Shown: positions 43,641-50,957 of the stretch, piece after piece
Layout of the letters: the number at the start of each line of letters is the position of its first letter
Position numbering within the stretch: the first letter of the stretch is position 1
Assembly: GCA_002364215.1 (NCBI GenBank)
Contig: DEXQ01000018.1
Span: 330,834 to 394,833, forward strand
Source: Aequorivita sp. UBA3180
Lineage (GTDB): Bacteria; Bacteroidota; Bacteroidia; Flavobacteriales; Flavobacteriaceae
DNA length: 64,000 bases
Reading direction: 5' to 3'
Translations under genes and position numbers: made by a program
The notes under the pieces: generated by a model
What the model saw: the letters and a program-made list of their open reading frames with translations, nothing else
Told to the model about the DNA's origin: nothing
Databases searched by the model: none

Positions 43641-44081
43641 TTATACGAGTGTAAAATAGTTGTACGCTAACTCTATGGTTTCAATCGTTACTTTGCTTTG
43701 TTCGGCATTTAGTTCCGCAACATCCCATTTTATAGGGTAGGCATGAACTACATTCCAGGTTACCAAGGGTTCGTGGTTTTCGTTCAGCAGTTTCACGGTT
43801 AGATCCACAGGCGCGAAGTCAAAACTTTCAATAGCGTCGCGACACCATTTTATGAGCTGTGAGTCGGTTACCATACCACGTTTTAAAACAAGGTTTGGAA
43901 ATTTGGATCGTACCGGAAACTTATGTTTGAACCTGTTTTCGCCTCCTTCGGCAAATTCTTCGGTTTCAATATCTACGGAAAGCCCTGAAACAGATTGGAA
44001 CTGAACGTCTTTATCCTGTGAGGAAATTCCGTTAAATTCCACCTTAAAATGGAAGCTTACGGGAGGGTACGGATTATTCAT
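43641..44081 (-). CDS. eCIS tail tube protein 2 (Afp5-like)
   Basis: This 146-aa gp19-type tube protein starts NNPYPPVSFHFKVEFNG and shows FQSVSGLSVDIETEEFAEGGEN, NLVLKRGMVTDSQLIKWCRDAI and a C-terminal ETIELAYNYFTLV. It is paralogous to the neighbouring tube gene. In Afp-type particles the last tube variant forms the first ring, next to the baseplate, and the nearby LysM gene fits this. The start overlaps the first tube gene stop (TAATG). Confidence 0.9.
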   Translation of the reverse strand: MNNPYPPVSFHFKVEFNGISSQDKDVQFQSVSGLSVDIETEEFAEGGENRFKHKFPVRSKFPNLVLKRGMVTDSQLIKWCRDAIESFDFAPVDLTVKLLNENHEPLVTWNVVHAYPIKWDVAELNAEQSKVTIETIELAYNYFTLV

Positions 44082-44518
44082 TAATCACCGTTTTGAATGG
44101 TTAAACCTTCGTGGGCAATTTCCAAAGTTTCAATAGCAGTTTCGTTGCCGTCGCCTTTCAGATCGGTTGACTGCACCTTAATGGGAAAGGCATTTTTAAC
44201 TTTCCATACTATTACGGGTGCGTGTTCCTCGTTCAACAATGAAATGGTAATGTCGCGACGCTCAATTTTATTAAGGCTTACGGTATTCCACCATTGATAG
44301 AATTCGTTATCGTTAGCAAACGAACCACGCTTCAATGTGATATTGCTGTATTTTTGCATCCCCGGCATTTTTATTTTGCTGTATTCCGGGCTGGCACCGT
44401 GGCGGTACTCGATCATTTCGGTTTCAACGTCCAGTCCGCTGACTTCGGTAAAACCTATGTTTGTTCCTCCCCAGTCTACTGAGAAATGAAACTTTACTAA
44501 TGGATATGTATTTGCCAT
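44081..44518 (-). CDS. eCIS tail tube protein 1 (Afp1-like, main tube)
   Basis: This 145-aa gp19-type protein has ANTYPLVKFHFSVDWGG, FTEVSGLDVETEMIEYRHGASPEYSKIKMPG, ITLKRGSFANDNEFYQWWNTV and ETLEIAHEGLTIQNGD. The HGASPE loop lines the tube seam in related particles. It probably polymerises as hexamers into the main tube. It is coupled to the second tube gene by a one-base overlap. Confidence 0.92.
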   Translation of the reverse strand: MANTYPLVKFHFSVDWGGTNIGFTEVSGLDVETEMIEYRHGASPEYSKIKMPGMQKYSNITLKRGSFANDNEFYQWWNTVSLNKIERRDITISLLNEEHAPVIVWKVKNAFPIKVQSTDLKGDGNETAIETLEIAHEGLTIQNGD

Positions 44519-44528
44519 TTTGCTATGT

Positions 44529-44554
44529 GTTAAATGTTAATGGTTAAATGTTAA
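44529..44554. repeat. Direct repeat between sheath and tube genes
   Basis: GTTAAATGTTAA occurs twice (44529-44540 and 44543-44554), 14 bp apart, in the 94-bp gap between the sheath and tube 1 genes. No open reading frame is present. It could be simple repeat drift or an internal regulatory site that adjusts tube expression. Confidence 0.45.
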
Positions 44555-44612
44555 GTGTTTTGTGTTCCGTTTGAAATAACTGCTCACTGCTACTGAAAAC
44601 TGCCAACTAAGA

Positions 44613-46037
44613 CTACGCTTCCTGCATTTTGTGTGAGAATTTCAATACGATGAATTCTGCTGGACGAACTGCAGCCATTCCTATTTCGATATTCATAATT
44701 CCGTTCAAAATATCATCTGCGGTCATGGTCTCACCCAAGCCTACGCGAACGTAAAAGGCCTGCTCTGGTTTTGCCCCAGCTAAGGCACCGGCGCGCCATT
44801 GAAGAATTAAGAAATTCTCTATCATCGCGCGTACTTTTACCCAAGTGTTTGCATCGTTCGGTTCAAAAACAAATTGTGCCGTAGCCTTTTCAACAGATTC
44901 TTCAACCATATTGAAAAAACGACGTACGGGTACGTACTTCCACTCATTGTCATTACCGGCAAGGGTGCGTGCACCCCAGACGAGAATGCCTTTTCCAGTG
45001 AAGGATCGAAGTGCATTTATAGATTTTCCCGAGGTGTGAATGTTCAAATCCTGTTGTGCCTCGTGGGTTATTTTGATGGTTGGCTCTACAGCAGCACTTA
45101 CAGATTCATTAGCGGGTGCTTTCCAAACACCGCGATTACTGTCTACGCGCGCAAAGATTCCAGCCATTGCGCTACTTGGCGGAAGCGTAACGTACTGTTT
45201 TTCCAGTTCCGTCTTTATTTTGTTATAGAGTATTAAGTTGAAATCGGTATCACCACTATCGGCGAGTTCACTTAATGCTTTAGTATCATAAGCGCCTGCT
45301 GAAGTAATATTTGTTTCATCTGTTACATTATGCGCCAATGTAACGGCTGCATCATCATATGCGTAGCTATAAGCAGTACTTAGGAAAGGGTGATAGGCAG
45401 CCCCATATTTTAATAAATCAACACCATTGCCCAAGGAAGCTGTGTTGCGAATGTTATCACTATTATTTGCGAATGCATCAATAATAACAAAACGATCTTT
45501 CAGTTTTTGTGATTGCATTAAAGCCCTATTAATAAGCGAATAGTAACTTGAGGCTGTGGAAACGGCCATAGCATCTGGAAATACATATAGTGTGGGTTCG
45601 TCAAATTTTTCCAGTTCGTCCAAACCTGCCGAAAGCAAAGGCTGATTTACAGTGCCGCTAGTATAATCACCCACGGAACAGATGTAGCAAGGCCCCCCGC
45701 CATTGTCAAAATACATGCGCATGGCATAATACATTACGTATGGACTGGTGGTTCCCAGCGCCACGCTAAACTTTTGGTCCAAAAGCTGAACCGGTGGCCC
45801 GCTGTTTATAGTATCGTTGATTGTTACTGTAATATTTGCCTCGTTTTGTGCCTTTCCAAAATAGGTTTCGTATTCCAGCAGCGAAACAATACGTTTCGGT
45901 TTGTTGCGAACGGTAGTGTCACTAATTTGTGTGTAGCCAATAAAGGCCGGAATTGCTGTTTCCACTTGTGCCACTGATGGCGGAAACTTCGATATTTCCT
46001 CCACATAGACCCCGGGTGTTTTGTACGTTGTTGCCAT
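44613..46037 (-). CDS. Contractile sheath protein (Afp2-4-like)
   Basis: This 474-aa phage-type tail sheath protein has the canonical start TTYKTPGVYVEEISKFPPSV and IPAFIGYTQ. A middle domain 3 follows (SVGDYTSG, DELEKFDEPTLYVFPDA), and the conserved C-terminal interlocking region is KGILVWGARTLAGNDNEWKYVPVRRFFNMVEESVEKAT with FLILQWRAGALAGAKPEQAFYVRVGLGETMT. Only one sheath gene is present, whereas Afp and PVC have three. It lies 8 nt after an unknown eCIS gene. Confidence 0.95.
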   Translation of the reverse strand: MATTYKTPGVYVEEISKFPPSVAQVETAIPAFIGYTQISDTTVRNKPKRIVSLLEYETYFGKAQNEANITVTINDTINSGPPVQLLDQKFSVALGTTSPYVMYYAMRMYFDNGGGPCYICSVGDYTSGTVNQPLLSAGLDELEKFDEPTLYVFPDAMAVSTASSYYSLINRALMQSQKLKDRFVIIDAFANNSDNIRNTASLGNGVDLLKYGAAYHPFLSTAYSYAYDDAAVTLAHNVTDETNITSAGAYDTKALSELADSGDTDFNLILYNKIKTELEKQYVTLPPSSAMAGIFARVDSNRGVWKAPANESVSAAVEPTIKITHEAQQDLNIHTSGKSINALRSFTGKGILVWGARTLAGNDNEWKYVPVRRFFNMVEESVEKATAQFVFEPNDANTWVKVRAMIENFLILQWRAGALAGAKPEQAFYVRVGLGETMTADDILNGIMNIEIGMAAVRPAEFIVLKFSHKMQEA

Positions 46038-46045
46038 AGTTTCTG

Positions 46046-46921
46046 TTATTGATTAATATATATTTCTGAAATGGTTTTAATTATATTTCCACCGCCATCC
46101 TTTTCAAACAGAAGTCTCGAAGGAAATGCAGATGGACGTTCCTGGCCGCCAAAGCTGTAACCGATGATACCATTTTTTACTAACGGCAGTTCAGCAGGAT
46201 CTGTGGAATGCAGCAGACTACTGTCTGTTGCATTGCGATAATTCCAAATAGTACTGCGGTTTTTTATTTGAAGTTTAAATGTTTTTGGATTTGCGGGAAT
46301 GGTTCCGTTTACGTTTAAGATATTTCGGGAATTGCCATCAAACGGAACAGTCTCGTCTCCAGCCATTTCCAATGAAATGATTCCGAAGAGTCCAATCTTT
46401 TCTTTTTCGGAAAGATTTGTTCGTATTTCACCATAACTTGCTTGGTTTATTGTGAAATCTTCAATTGGCAGAGTAGTAGTTTCCAAATCTAAATAGTTAA
46501 AGGAAATGCCCTCTGTAACAGGTTTTTTGTTCGAGAGATAGTAGGGAATAAGAGGTTTTGAATTCACAGTTGAATAATTTTCAAAGAGTGCATCGTTCAC
46601 ATAAATCAAAAAATCAAATACCGTAGTTTGCGAAAGGTTTACCATTGGTTTATATGTTCCCGAATTTGGAGCCGTTTCTTCTGCCCTTGAAAAAATGGTA
46701 AAGCCGTTTGAAGTTGTTTTAAAAACGAGCTTGTTTCCCTTAAAGAGTTCTTGGGTTTTTTCGGAAGGAATAATTTTACAGAAATCCTCAAAATTATAAT
46801 TGACAAGCTGCGCTTCTTTCAATACCGGGCTACTGTCAAAAGCCACATTGCCATCATCCAAAAAATAATTATGGTATATGTTTACACTGAACAGTTTGCG
46901 ATATGTTGTAGTGAAGCTCAT
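46046..46921 (-). CDS. Unknown eCIS-associated protein between cap and sheath genes
   Basis: This 291-aa protein has no signal peptide and no recognised enzyme motif. It shows mixed beta structure (RKLFSVNIYHNYFLDDGNVAFDS; EKEKIGLFGIISLEMAGDE; FKLQIKNRSTIWNYRN). Its first codon overlaps the cap gene stop by one base (TAATG) and its stop is 8 nt from the sheath start, so it is part of the structural block. A second cap-end or adaptor component is the simplest guess from its position. I do not recognise the family. Confidence 0.65.
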   Translation of the reverse strand: MSFTTTYRKLFSVNIYHNYFLDDGNVAFDSSPVLKEAQLVNYNFEDFCKIIPSEKTQELFKGNKLVFKTTSNGFTIFSRAEETAPNSGTYKPMVNLSQTTVFDFLIYVNDALFENYSTVNSKPLIPYYLSNKKPVTEGISFNYLDLETTTLPIEDFTINQASYGEIRTNLSEKEKIGLFGIISLEMAGDETVPFDGNSRNILNVNGTIPANPKTFKLQIKNRSTIWNYRNATDSSLLHSTDPAELPLVKNGIIGYSFGGQERPSAFPSRLLFEKDGGGNIIKTISEIYINQ

Positions 46922-47511
46922 TAAGTTATTTTGTTTAGAATTCCGGAAACTTCCGTGATAGGAGTGCCTTTTTCAAGAAGGGCGTCGCTTTCAATTTTTA
47001 CTATGCTTATTTTGTAGAGTACGCTGGGCAGGGCTTTTCCGCCCAACGTGCCCCATATATAATTTAGTTGCTCAAAAGTTGGCGTGTAGAGTTCTGAAAT
47101 AAAACGAAACTCTTTTATATTTTCCAATGCGGGAATGGCCGGATTCAACGGAGTGTTTACTTGTGTAAATATTTTTTTTGATTGAAAAAATTCTATAATA
47201 ACGGAAATAGCGGTTAGCGAGCGCGTATATGTATTTCTATTTGCCGAGAAGAGTGCAAAAACATTTAGGTTTACTGGTGCATTTTTGTAAATAGTTTCCC
47301 CGTTTTTAACTTTGATATTTGGATTGTTTTTTAGTGAGATTTCCTCTTCAATGTTTAAAAGCGAAAGCACCACTTTATCGTTCATAGTATTTATGTCGGG
47401 ATCCTCATGTTTTGAAACATTTTCCAGAACCACCAGATTTGCATCCGTAGTTTTTTGCTCCAAATATTTTGAAACTTGATCTTTTACTATTTCTAGCGTT
47501 TCGTAAATCAT
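46921..47511 (-). CDS. Pvc16/DUF4255-like cap protein
   Basis: This 196-aa protein starts IYETLEIVKDQVSKYLE, matching the DUF4255 (Pvc16 N-terminal) start, with VSLLNIEEEISLKNNP and APVNLNVFALFSANRNTYTRSLTAISVIIEFFQSKKIF. In eCIS, Pvc16/Afp16 caps the distal end and terminates tube and sheath growth. I place the start at Met 47511, not 47562: the family begins here and the promoter -7 element lies at 47546-47553, upstream of this start and inside the longer frame. It is the first gene of the cluster. Confidence 0.85.
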   Translation of the reverse strand: MIYETLEIVKDQVSKYLEQKTTDANLVVLENVSKHEDPDINTMNDKVVLSLLNIEEEISLKNNPNIKVKNGETIYKNAPVNLNVFALFSANRNTYTRSLTAISVIIEFFQSKKIFTQVNTPLNPAIPALENIKEFRFISELYTPTFEQLNYIWGTLGGKALPSVLYKISIVKIESDALLEKGTPITEVSGILNKIT

Positions 47512-47545
47512 TTTGCAAGGAATCAGTTGGTTGTTCTTATAAACC

Positions 47546-47576
47546 CAAATGTATTGAAACATAAAAGTCTATACAA
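47546..47576 (-). promoter_or_regulatory. Bacteroidota-type promoter of the eCIS operon
   Basis: On the minus strand TTG (47576-47574) is followed after 20 nt by TACATTTG (47553-47546), a perfect TAnnTTTG -7 element. Transcription would begin near 47539, leaving about 28 nt of leader before the cap gene at 47511. This is the only strong promoter seen upstream of the 18-gene cluster. Confidence 0.65.
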
Positions 47577-47599
47577 CAGGATTTTACCTGAATTTTCAA

Positions 47600-47684
47600 G
47601 GGGGTTTTCACTGTATTTTTCATAGGGAAACCCCCTGTTTGGTTATAGGAAAAATCCTATACGGAAAGGGGATTTTCCCTGTTT
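47600..47684. promoter_or_regulatory. Inverted-repeat cluster between eCIS operon and its divergent regulator
   Basis: Three inverted elements lie within 85 bp: GGGGGTTT/AAACCCCC (47600-47607 and 47628-47635), a perfect TATAGGA-AAAA-TCCTATA (47644-47661), and AGGG-GATTTT-CCCT (47667-47680). TTTTC(A/C)CTGT also recurs as a direct repeat (47605-47614, 47674-47683), as does CCCTGTTT (47633-47640, 47677-47684). They sit just upstream of the eCIS -33 element and in front of the divergent regulator operon. Binding by the LuxR-type response regulator is an inference. No gene is seen in 47579-47757. Confidence 0.55.
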
Positions 47685-47757
47685 ATTCGTTACAAAAAGC
47701 ACTTTTTTGATTGTTTTTACTACATTGCTGCCAATTAACCTTAAAACCAATTTAATT

Positions 47758-48105
47758 ATGTCAAAACCATCAAATTGTATTACTGTTGCCGCAGCAAGGC
47801 AATTACAGGATAACTGGGTAGCAACACGCGCTGTTGATATTGAACGTGCCATGGGATCGGGAGATACTCGTGAATTTTTGTTTAGCGTTGCAGAGCTTGA
47901 AGAGTTTCTGGCCTATGTGAAAGCTGGTTCCGGAAGTATGAATCCAGGAATTCGTATTTATTTTGGAGCGTATGATAACGCAACCTCTGATAAAGCTACG
48001 GTCTTTTTGGCTCCTACATTGGGCACTACTCAAGGAGTGGCAAATGATTATAGTTTAGAGCCTTTAAACAACAGTATTGGTGGATTTCCTCCAAAAAACT
48101 ATTAA
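47758..48105 (+). CDS. Unknown 115-aa protein, first gene of the regulator operon
   Basis: This soluble protein of 115 residues starts SKPSNCITVAAARQLQDNW, has no signal peptide and is rich in Gly, Ala and small residues in its C-terminal half (GIRIYFGAYDNATSDKATVFLAPT). I selected the Met at 47758; a longer frame from 47707 adds a low-quality leader over the upstream gap. No known domain is recognised. It lies 2 nt before the membrane protein, so it is translated with the signalling genes. It is divergent from the eCIS operon and may be a sensor input or output protein. Confidence 0.65.
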   Translation: MSKPSNCITVAAARQLQDNWVATRAVDIERAMGSGDTREFLFSVAELEEFLAYVKAGSGSMNPGIRIYFGAYDNATSDKATVFLAPTLGTTQGVANDYSLEPLNNSIGGFPPKNY

Positions 48106-48107
48106 TA

Positions 48108-48812
48108 GTGTTAGCACTTTTCTTTGTACACCTAGTAGAATTTTTAGCATTTCTAACCGGGCTTATTTATTATCAAAAAAATAAATCCAAACCAACTTTA
48201 TACCTGGTTTGGTTTTTAGGTATTACTGTGTGTTCTGAGATTTTTGGTTGGTACGCATATTTTGTTGAGAATGGTTTTTTGTATTTTTTAAAGGGAACCC
48301 CTTTTGAATCAAATTATTGGTGGGCGAATATTTATACAGTAATTAGTTATTTGTTCTACGTAAACTATTTTAAGTGGTATTTATCGGCTAAAAAATCAGT
48401 AACTATTATTAATAGGGTTTCAATAGTTTTTTTGATATTCAGTATTTTGGAAATAGTGTTTTCAGGAGATTTCTTCATTAAGTTTATGCCTATAACCAAT
48501 ATTCTCGGGACTTTGTTTGTTTTCTTAAGTATTGCATTTTATTATTTGGAATTGTTGAAAAGTGATCAAATCCTGCAAGTACAAAAAAGCCTTCCATTTT
48601 ATATATCAGTAGGAGCGTTGCTTTTTCATCTATGTACCACTCCATTTTTTATATATAGTTCTTATTACAGCAATACTATTGACCCTGGGTTTGTGAATCT
48701 ATATAAACAGGTTATCTTTGGGACTAACTATTTGTTGTATTCCATCTACATTGCTGGATTTTTAATATGCTATCGGACAGAGAACCCCTACTACCCCAAG
48801 AAAAGCTTTTAA
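48108..48812 (+). CDS. Polytopic membrane protein, seven-helix, unknown function
   Basis: This 234-aa hydrophobic protein has about seven predicted membrane helices (segments near 3-20, 31-50, 70-90, 100-118, 124-146, 160-180 and 195-220). The start is a GTG 2 nt after the preceding stop. The histidine kinase gene begins inside its 3' end (46-nt overlap), so it may form a sensing unit with the kinase. No conserved enzyme motif is seen. A sensor or accessory membrane protein for the two-component pair is the best inference. Confidence 0.65.
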   Translation: MLALFFVHLVEFLAFLTGLIYYQKNKSKPTLYLVWFLGITVCSEIFGWYAYFVENGFLYFLKGTPFESNYWWANIYTVISYLFYVNYFKWYLSAKKSVTIINRVSIVFLIFSILEIVFSGDFFIKFMPITNILGTLFVFLSIAFYYLELLKSDQILQVQKSLPFYISVGALLFHLCTTPFFIYSSYYSNTIDPGFVNLYKQVIFGTNYLLYSIYIAGFLICYRTENPYYPKKSF

Positions 48813-49567
48813 TAGTTTATTTTATTGCTGTACTGTTGTTTTTTGCGGTCTTTGCAATTGTTTTCGTTGTTGCTTTTCAGCGCCGAAAAAACAAATTTTT
48901 AAAGGAACGTTATGAAGCAGAAAAACGTTACCAACGCGAATTAGCAGATTCACAAATAGAGATACAAGAACAAACCCTAAAGAACATCGCTTGGGAGCTG
49001 CACGATAATGTGGGCCAATTGCTTTCCGTGGCCAATATCCAGCTTAATGTATTGTTGAATTCCGCTCCGGAAACTTACCATGGACAAATTCAGGAAACAA
49101 AGGGCATAGTGCAAGAATCCGTTCAGGAAATACGTTCCCTATCCAAGGTGCTCAATAACGATGTGGTTCTAAAAAATGGGCTACTTGCTTCGCTGAACGT
49201 GGAGCTTGACCGATTTAAGCGTTTGGGCTATCTCGACGCCTCCCTAAAAATAACTGGCGACATAATTCCTATAAATAGCGCGAGCGAAATTATCATTTTC
49301 CGGATTCTGCAGGAATTTCTTTCTAATGTATTGAAACACGCCCGAGCTTCAAAATTATTCGTACATTTAGAATATAAAGAAAAAACGCTGGATATTTCAG
49401 CAAATGACGATGGAATTGGCTTCGATACCTCTTTGAAAACTGACAGCTCAGGTATGGAAACTATGAAGAGCAGGGCAGAATTGATAAATGCAGAATACAA
49501 AATCGTTTCCGAAATAGGAAAAGGCACTCAATTATACTTAAGTTATCCCTATAAAAGCACAAAATGA
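48767..49567 (+). CDS. Sensor histidine kinase (HisKA_3-type)
   Basis: This 266-aa kinase has one membrane segment at about 14-37, a coiled coil (41-70), a dimerisation/phosphoacceptor helix with His79 in AWELHDNVGQLLSVANIQL and a HATPase_c domain with ILQEFLSNVLKHA (N-box), NDDGIGFDT (G1) and GMETMKSRAELI (G2). It belongs to the NarL-partner group of kinases. It lacks a large sensor domain, so input may come from the upstream membrane protein. ATGA overlap with the response regulator shows coupling. Confidence 0.85.
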   Translation: MLSDREPLLPQEKLLIVYFIAVLLFFAVFAIVFVVAFQRRKNKFLKERYEAEKRYQRELADSQIEIQEQTLKNIAWELHDNVGQLLSVANIQLNVLLNSAPETYHGQIQETKGIVQESVQEIRSLSKVLNNDVVLKNGLLASLNVELDRFKRLGYLDASLKITGDIIPINSASEIIIFRILQEFLSNVLKHARASKLFVHLEYKEKTLDISANDDGIGFDTSLKTDSSGMETMKSRAELINAEYKIVSEIGKGTQLYLSYPYKSTK

Positions 49568-50217
49568 GACCAGAAACAAATCATACAGTTGGTATAGTGG
49601 ACGACCACTCTCTTTTTGCACGTTCATTGGAAAAACTTATCAATTCATTTCCGCACTTCCAAGTTATATTTCACGCTAAAAATGGATTACACCTCCAGGA
49701 AAAAATTGAGGACAGTAATGTTTTGCCAGAGATAATACTTTTGGACATAAATATGCCCGTGATGGACGGTTTTGAAACGGCAGAATGGCTCACGCGGCAC
49801 CATCCTGAAATAAAAGTGTTGGCACTTTCCATGCAGGATGATGAACACACAATCCTTAAAATGTTGCGTAGAGGGGTAAAAGGATATTTGCTGAAAGACA
49901 TACACCCCGAAATTTTGAACACAGCCCTTAAAGAGTTGAGCGAAAAAGGATATTATCACTCCCAAAAGGTATCTGAAACCTTGCTGCATTCCCTAACTCC
50001 CGATGAGGAAGGAAGAATTTTCGACTTTAAGGAAAACGAACTTACTTTTATAAAATTAGCTTGTTCTGAGTTGACCTATAAGGAAATAGCCGTTATGATG
50101 GATTTGAGCCCAAAGACTATTGACGGGTACCGTCAGGATTTGTTCAAACGACTTAAAATAAAAAATAGAGTAGGGCTTGTTATTTTTGCTTTGAAAAGAA
50201 ACTTAATTCAGCTTTAA
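49564..50217 (+). CDS. LuxR/NarL-type response regulator
   Basis: This 217-aa protein has a receiver domain with acidic pair Asp13-Asp14, phosphoacceptor Asp61 (ILLDINMPVMDG) and KGYLLKDIHPE. The C-terminal LuxR-type helix-turn-helix covers about 150-210 (LTYKEIAVMMDLSPKTIDGYRQDLFKRLKIKNRV). It is co-translated with the kinase. It is divergently oriented from the eCIS operon across an inverted-repeat-rich gap, so it is the leading candidate for its transcriptional control. Its stop overlaps the convergent pseudouridine synthase by 4 nt. Confidence 0.88.
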   Translation: MRPETNHTVGIVDDHSLFARSLEKLINSFPHFQVIFHAKNGLHLQEKIEDSNVLPEIILLDINMPVMDGFETAEWLTRHHPEIKVLALSMQDDEHTILKMLRRGVKGYLLKDIHPEILNTALKELSEKGYYHSQKVSETLLHSLTPDEEGRIFDFKENELTFIKLACSELTYKEIAVMMDLSPKTIDGYRQDLFKRLKIKNRVGLVIFALKRNLIQL

Positions 50218-50900
50218 TTACAGGCATTCCATACGGCATCAACTGGAGGGGTAGCTTCTATACAAATTTCTTCTTTTTGAACGGGATGGGTCAAAGTCAA
50301 TCTTTTAGCGTGAAGATGAATACTGCCATCTGAATTACTTCTGTCAAAACCATATTTCAAGTCTCCCTTTATGGCGCACCCAATAGCCGATAGCTGTGAC
50401 CGAATTTGATGGTGCCTGCCAGTTTCCAAAGTTATTTCCAGTAAATAATAATTGTCAAGTTTTTTCAGAAGTTTATAATGGAGTATTGCTTTTTTGCTGT
50501 CCGGTACTTCTTTAATATGAGCGTATGATTTGTTCTGTTTTGAATTTCTTTTTAAGAAATGCATTAACGTATCCTCCAATTTGGGGGGAGGATTTTTCAC
50601 TATTGCCCAATATATTTTCTCCGTTTCCCTTTTGGAAAACATTTTATTCAAACGTGCCAATGCTTTAGAAGTTCTCGCAAACACTACGACTCCACTCGTG
50701 GGACGGTCTAATCTGTGAACAACTCCTAAAAAAACAGCTCCGGGTTTATTGTATTTTTCGGCAATGTATTCCTTTACAACTTCCAAAAGGGGGGCATCTC
50801 CAGTTTTGTCGCCCTGTACAATATCTCCCGGACGCTTATTTACGACGATTAGATGATTGTCTTCAAACAGAACTTGAAGATTGTCTTTGGTACTATGTAT
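50214..50900 (-). CDS. RluA-family pseudouridine synthase with non-canonical start
   Basis: This protein isomerises uridine to pseudouridine in rRNA or tRNA. It has HRLDRPTSGVVVFARTS (catalytic Asp), ETGRHHQIRSQLSAIGCAI and GDLKYG. The family needs the N-terminal block LFEDNHLIVVNKRPGDIVQGDKTGD, which is encoded in frame upstream of the first TTG at 50786. Upstream to the panB stop there is no ATG, GTG or TTG. The best start is an ATA at 50900 (IHSTKDNLQVL, where relatives begin with Met). The coordinates assume that ATA start, giving 228 aa. The start is uncertain and a CTG at 50870 is the alternative. Confidence 0.8.
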   Translation of the reverse strand: MHSTKDNLQVLFEDNHLIVVNKRPGDIVQGDKTGDAPLLEVVKEYIAEKYNKPGAVFLGVVHRLDRPTSGVVVFARTSKALARLNKMFSKRETEKIYWAIVKNPPPKLEDTLMHFLKRNSKQNKSYAHIKEVPDSKKAILHYKLLKKLDNYYLLEITLETGRHHQIRSQLSAIGCAIKGDLKYGFDRSNSDGSIHLHAKRLTLTHPVQKEEICIEATPPVDAVWNACN

Positions 50901-50957
50901 GTTTGATTGTTTGATTTTTCTAAAAGGAAAATTATCTAAGAATCTAAAAATCAGATT

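Noticed and set aside
21608..47511. Prophage remnant
   Set aside because: No head, portal, terminase, integrase, holin or replication genes; the wedge, LysM, DUF4157, DUF4255 and AAA+ genes are eCIS markers.
21608..47511. Type VI secretion system
   Set aside because: No TssJ, TssL, TssM or ClpV; the ATPase is the Afp15-type and the sheath is a single full-length protein.
47511..47562. Extra N-terminal extension of the cap gene from 47562
   Set aside because: The -7 promoter element lies within it, and the DUF4255 family begins at the Met at 47511.
47667..47680. GGGGATTTTCCC as a eukaryotic NF-kappaB-like site
   Set aside because: Coincidental short palindrome in bacterial DNA; interpreted only as part of the repeat cluster.
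50784..50786. TTG start of the pseudouridine synthase
   Set aside because: It would delete a conserved N-terminal block that is encoded in frame upstream.
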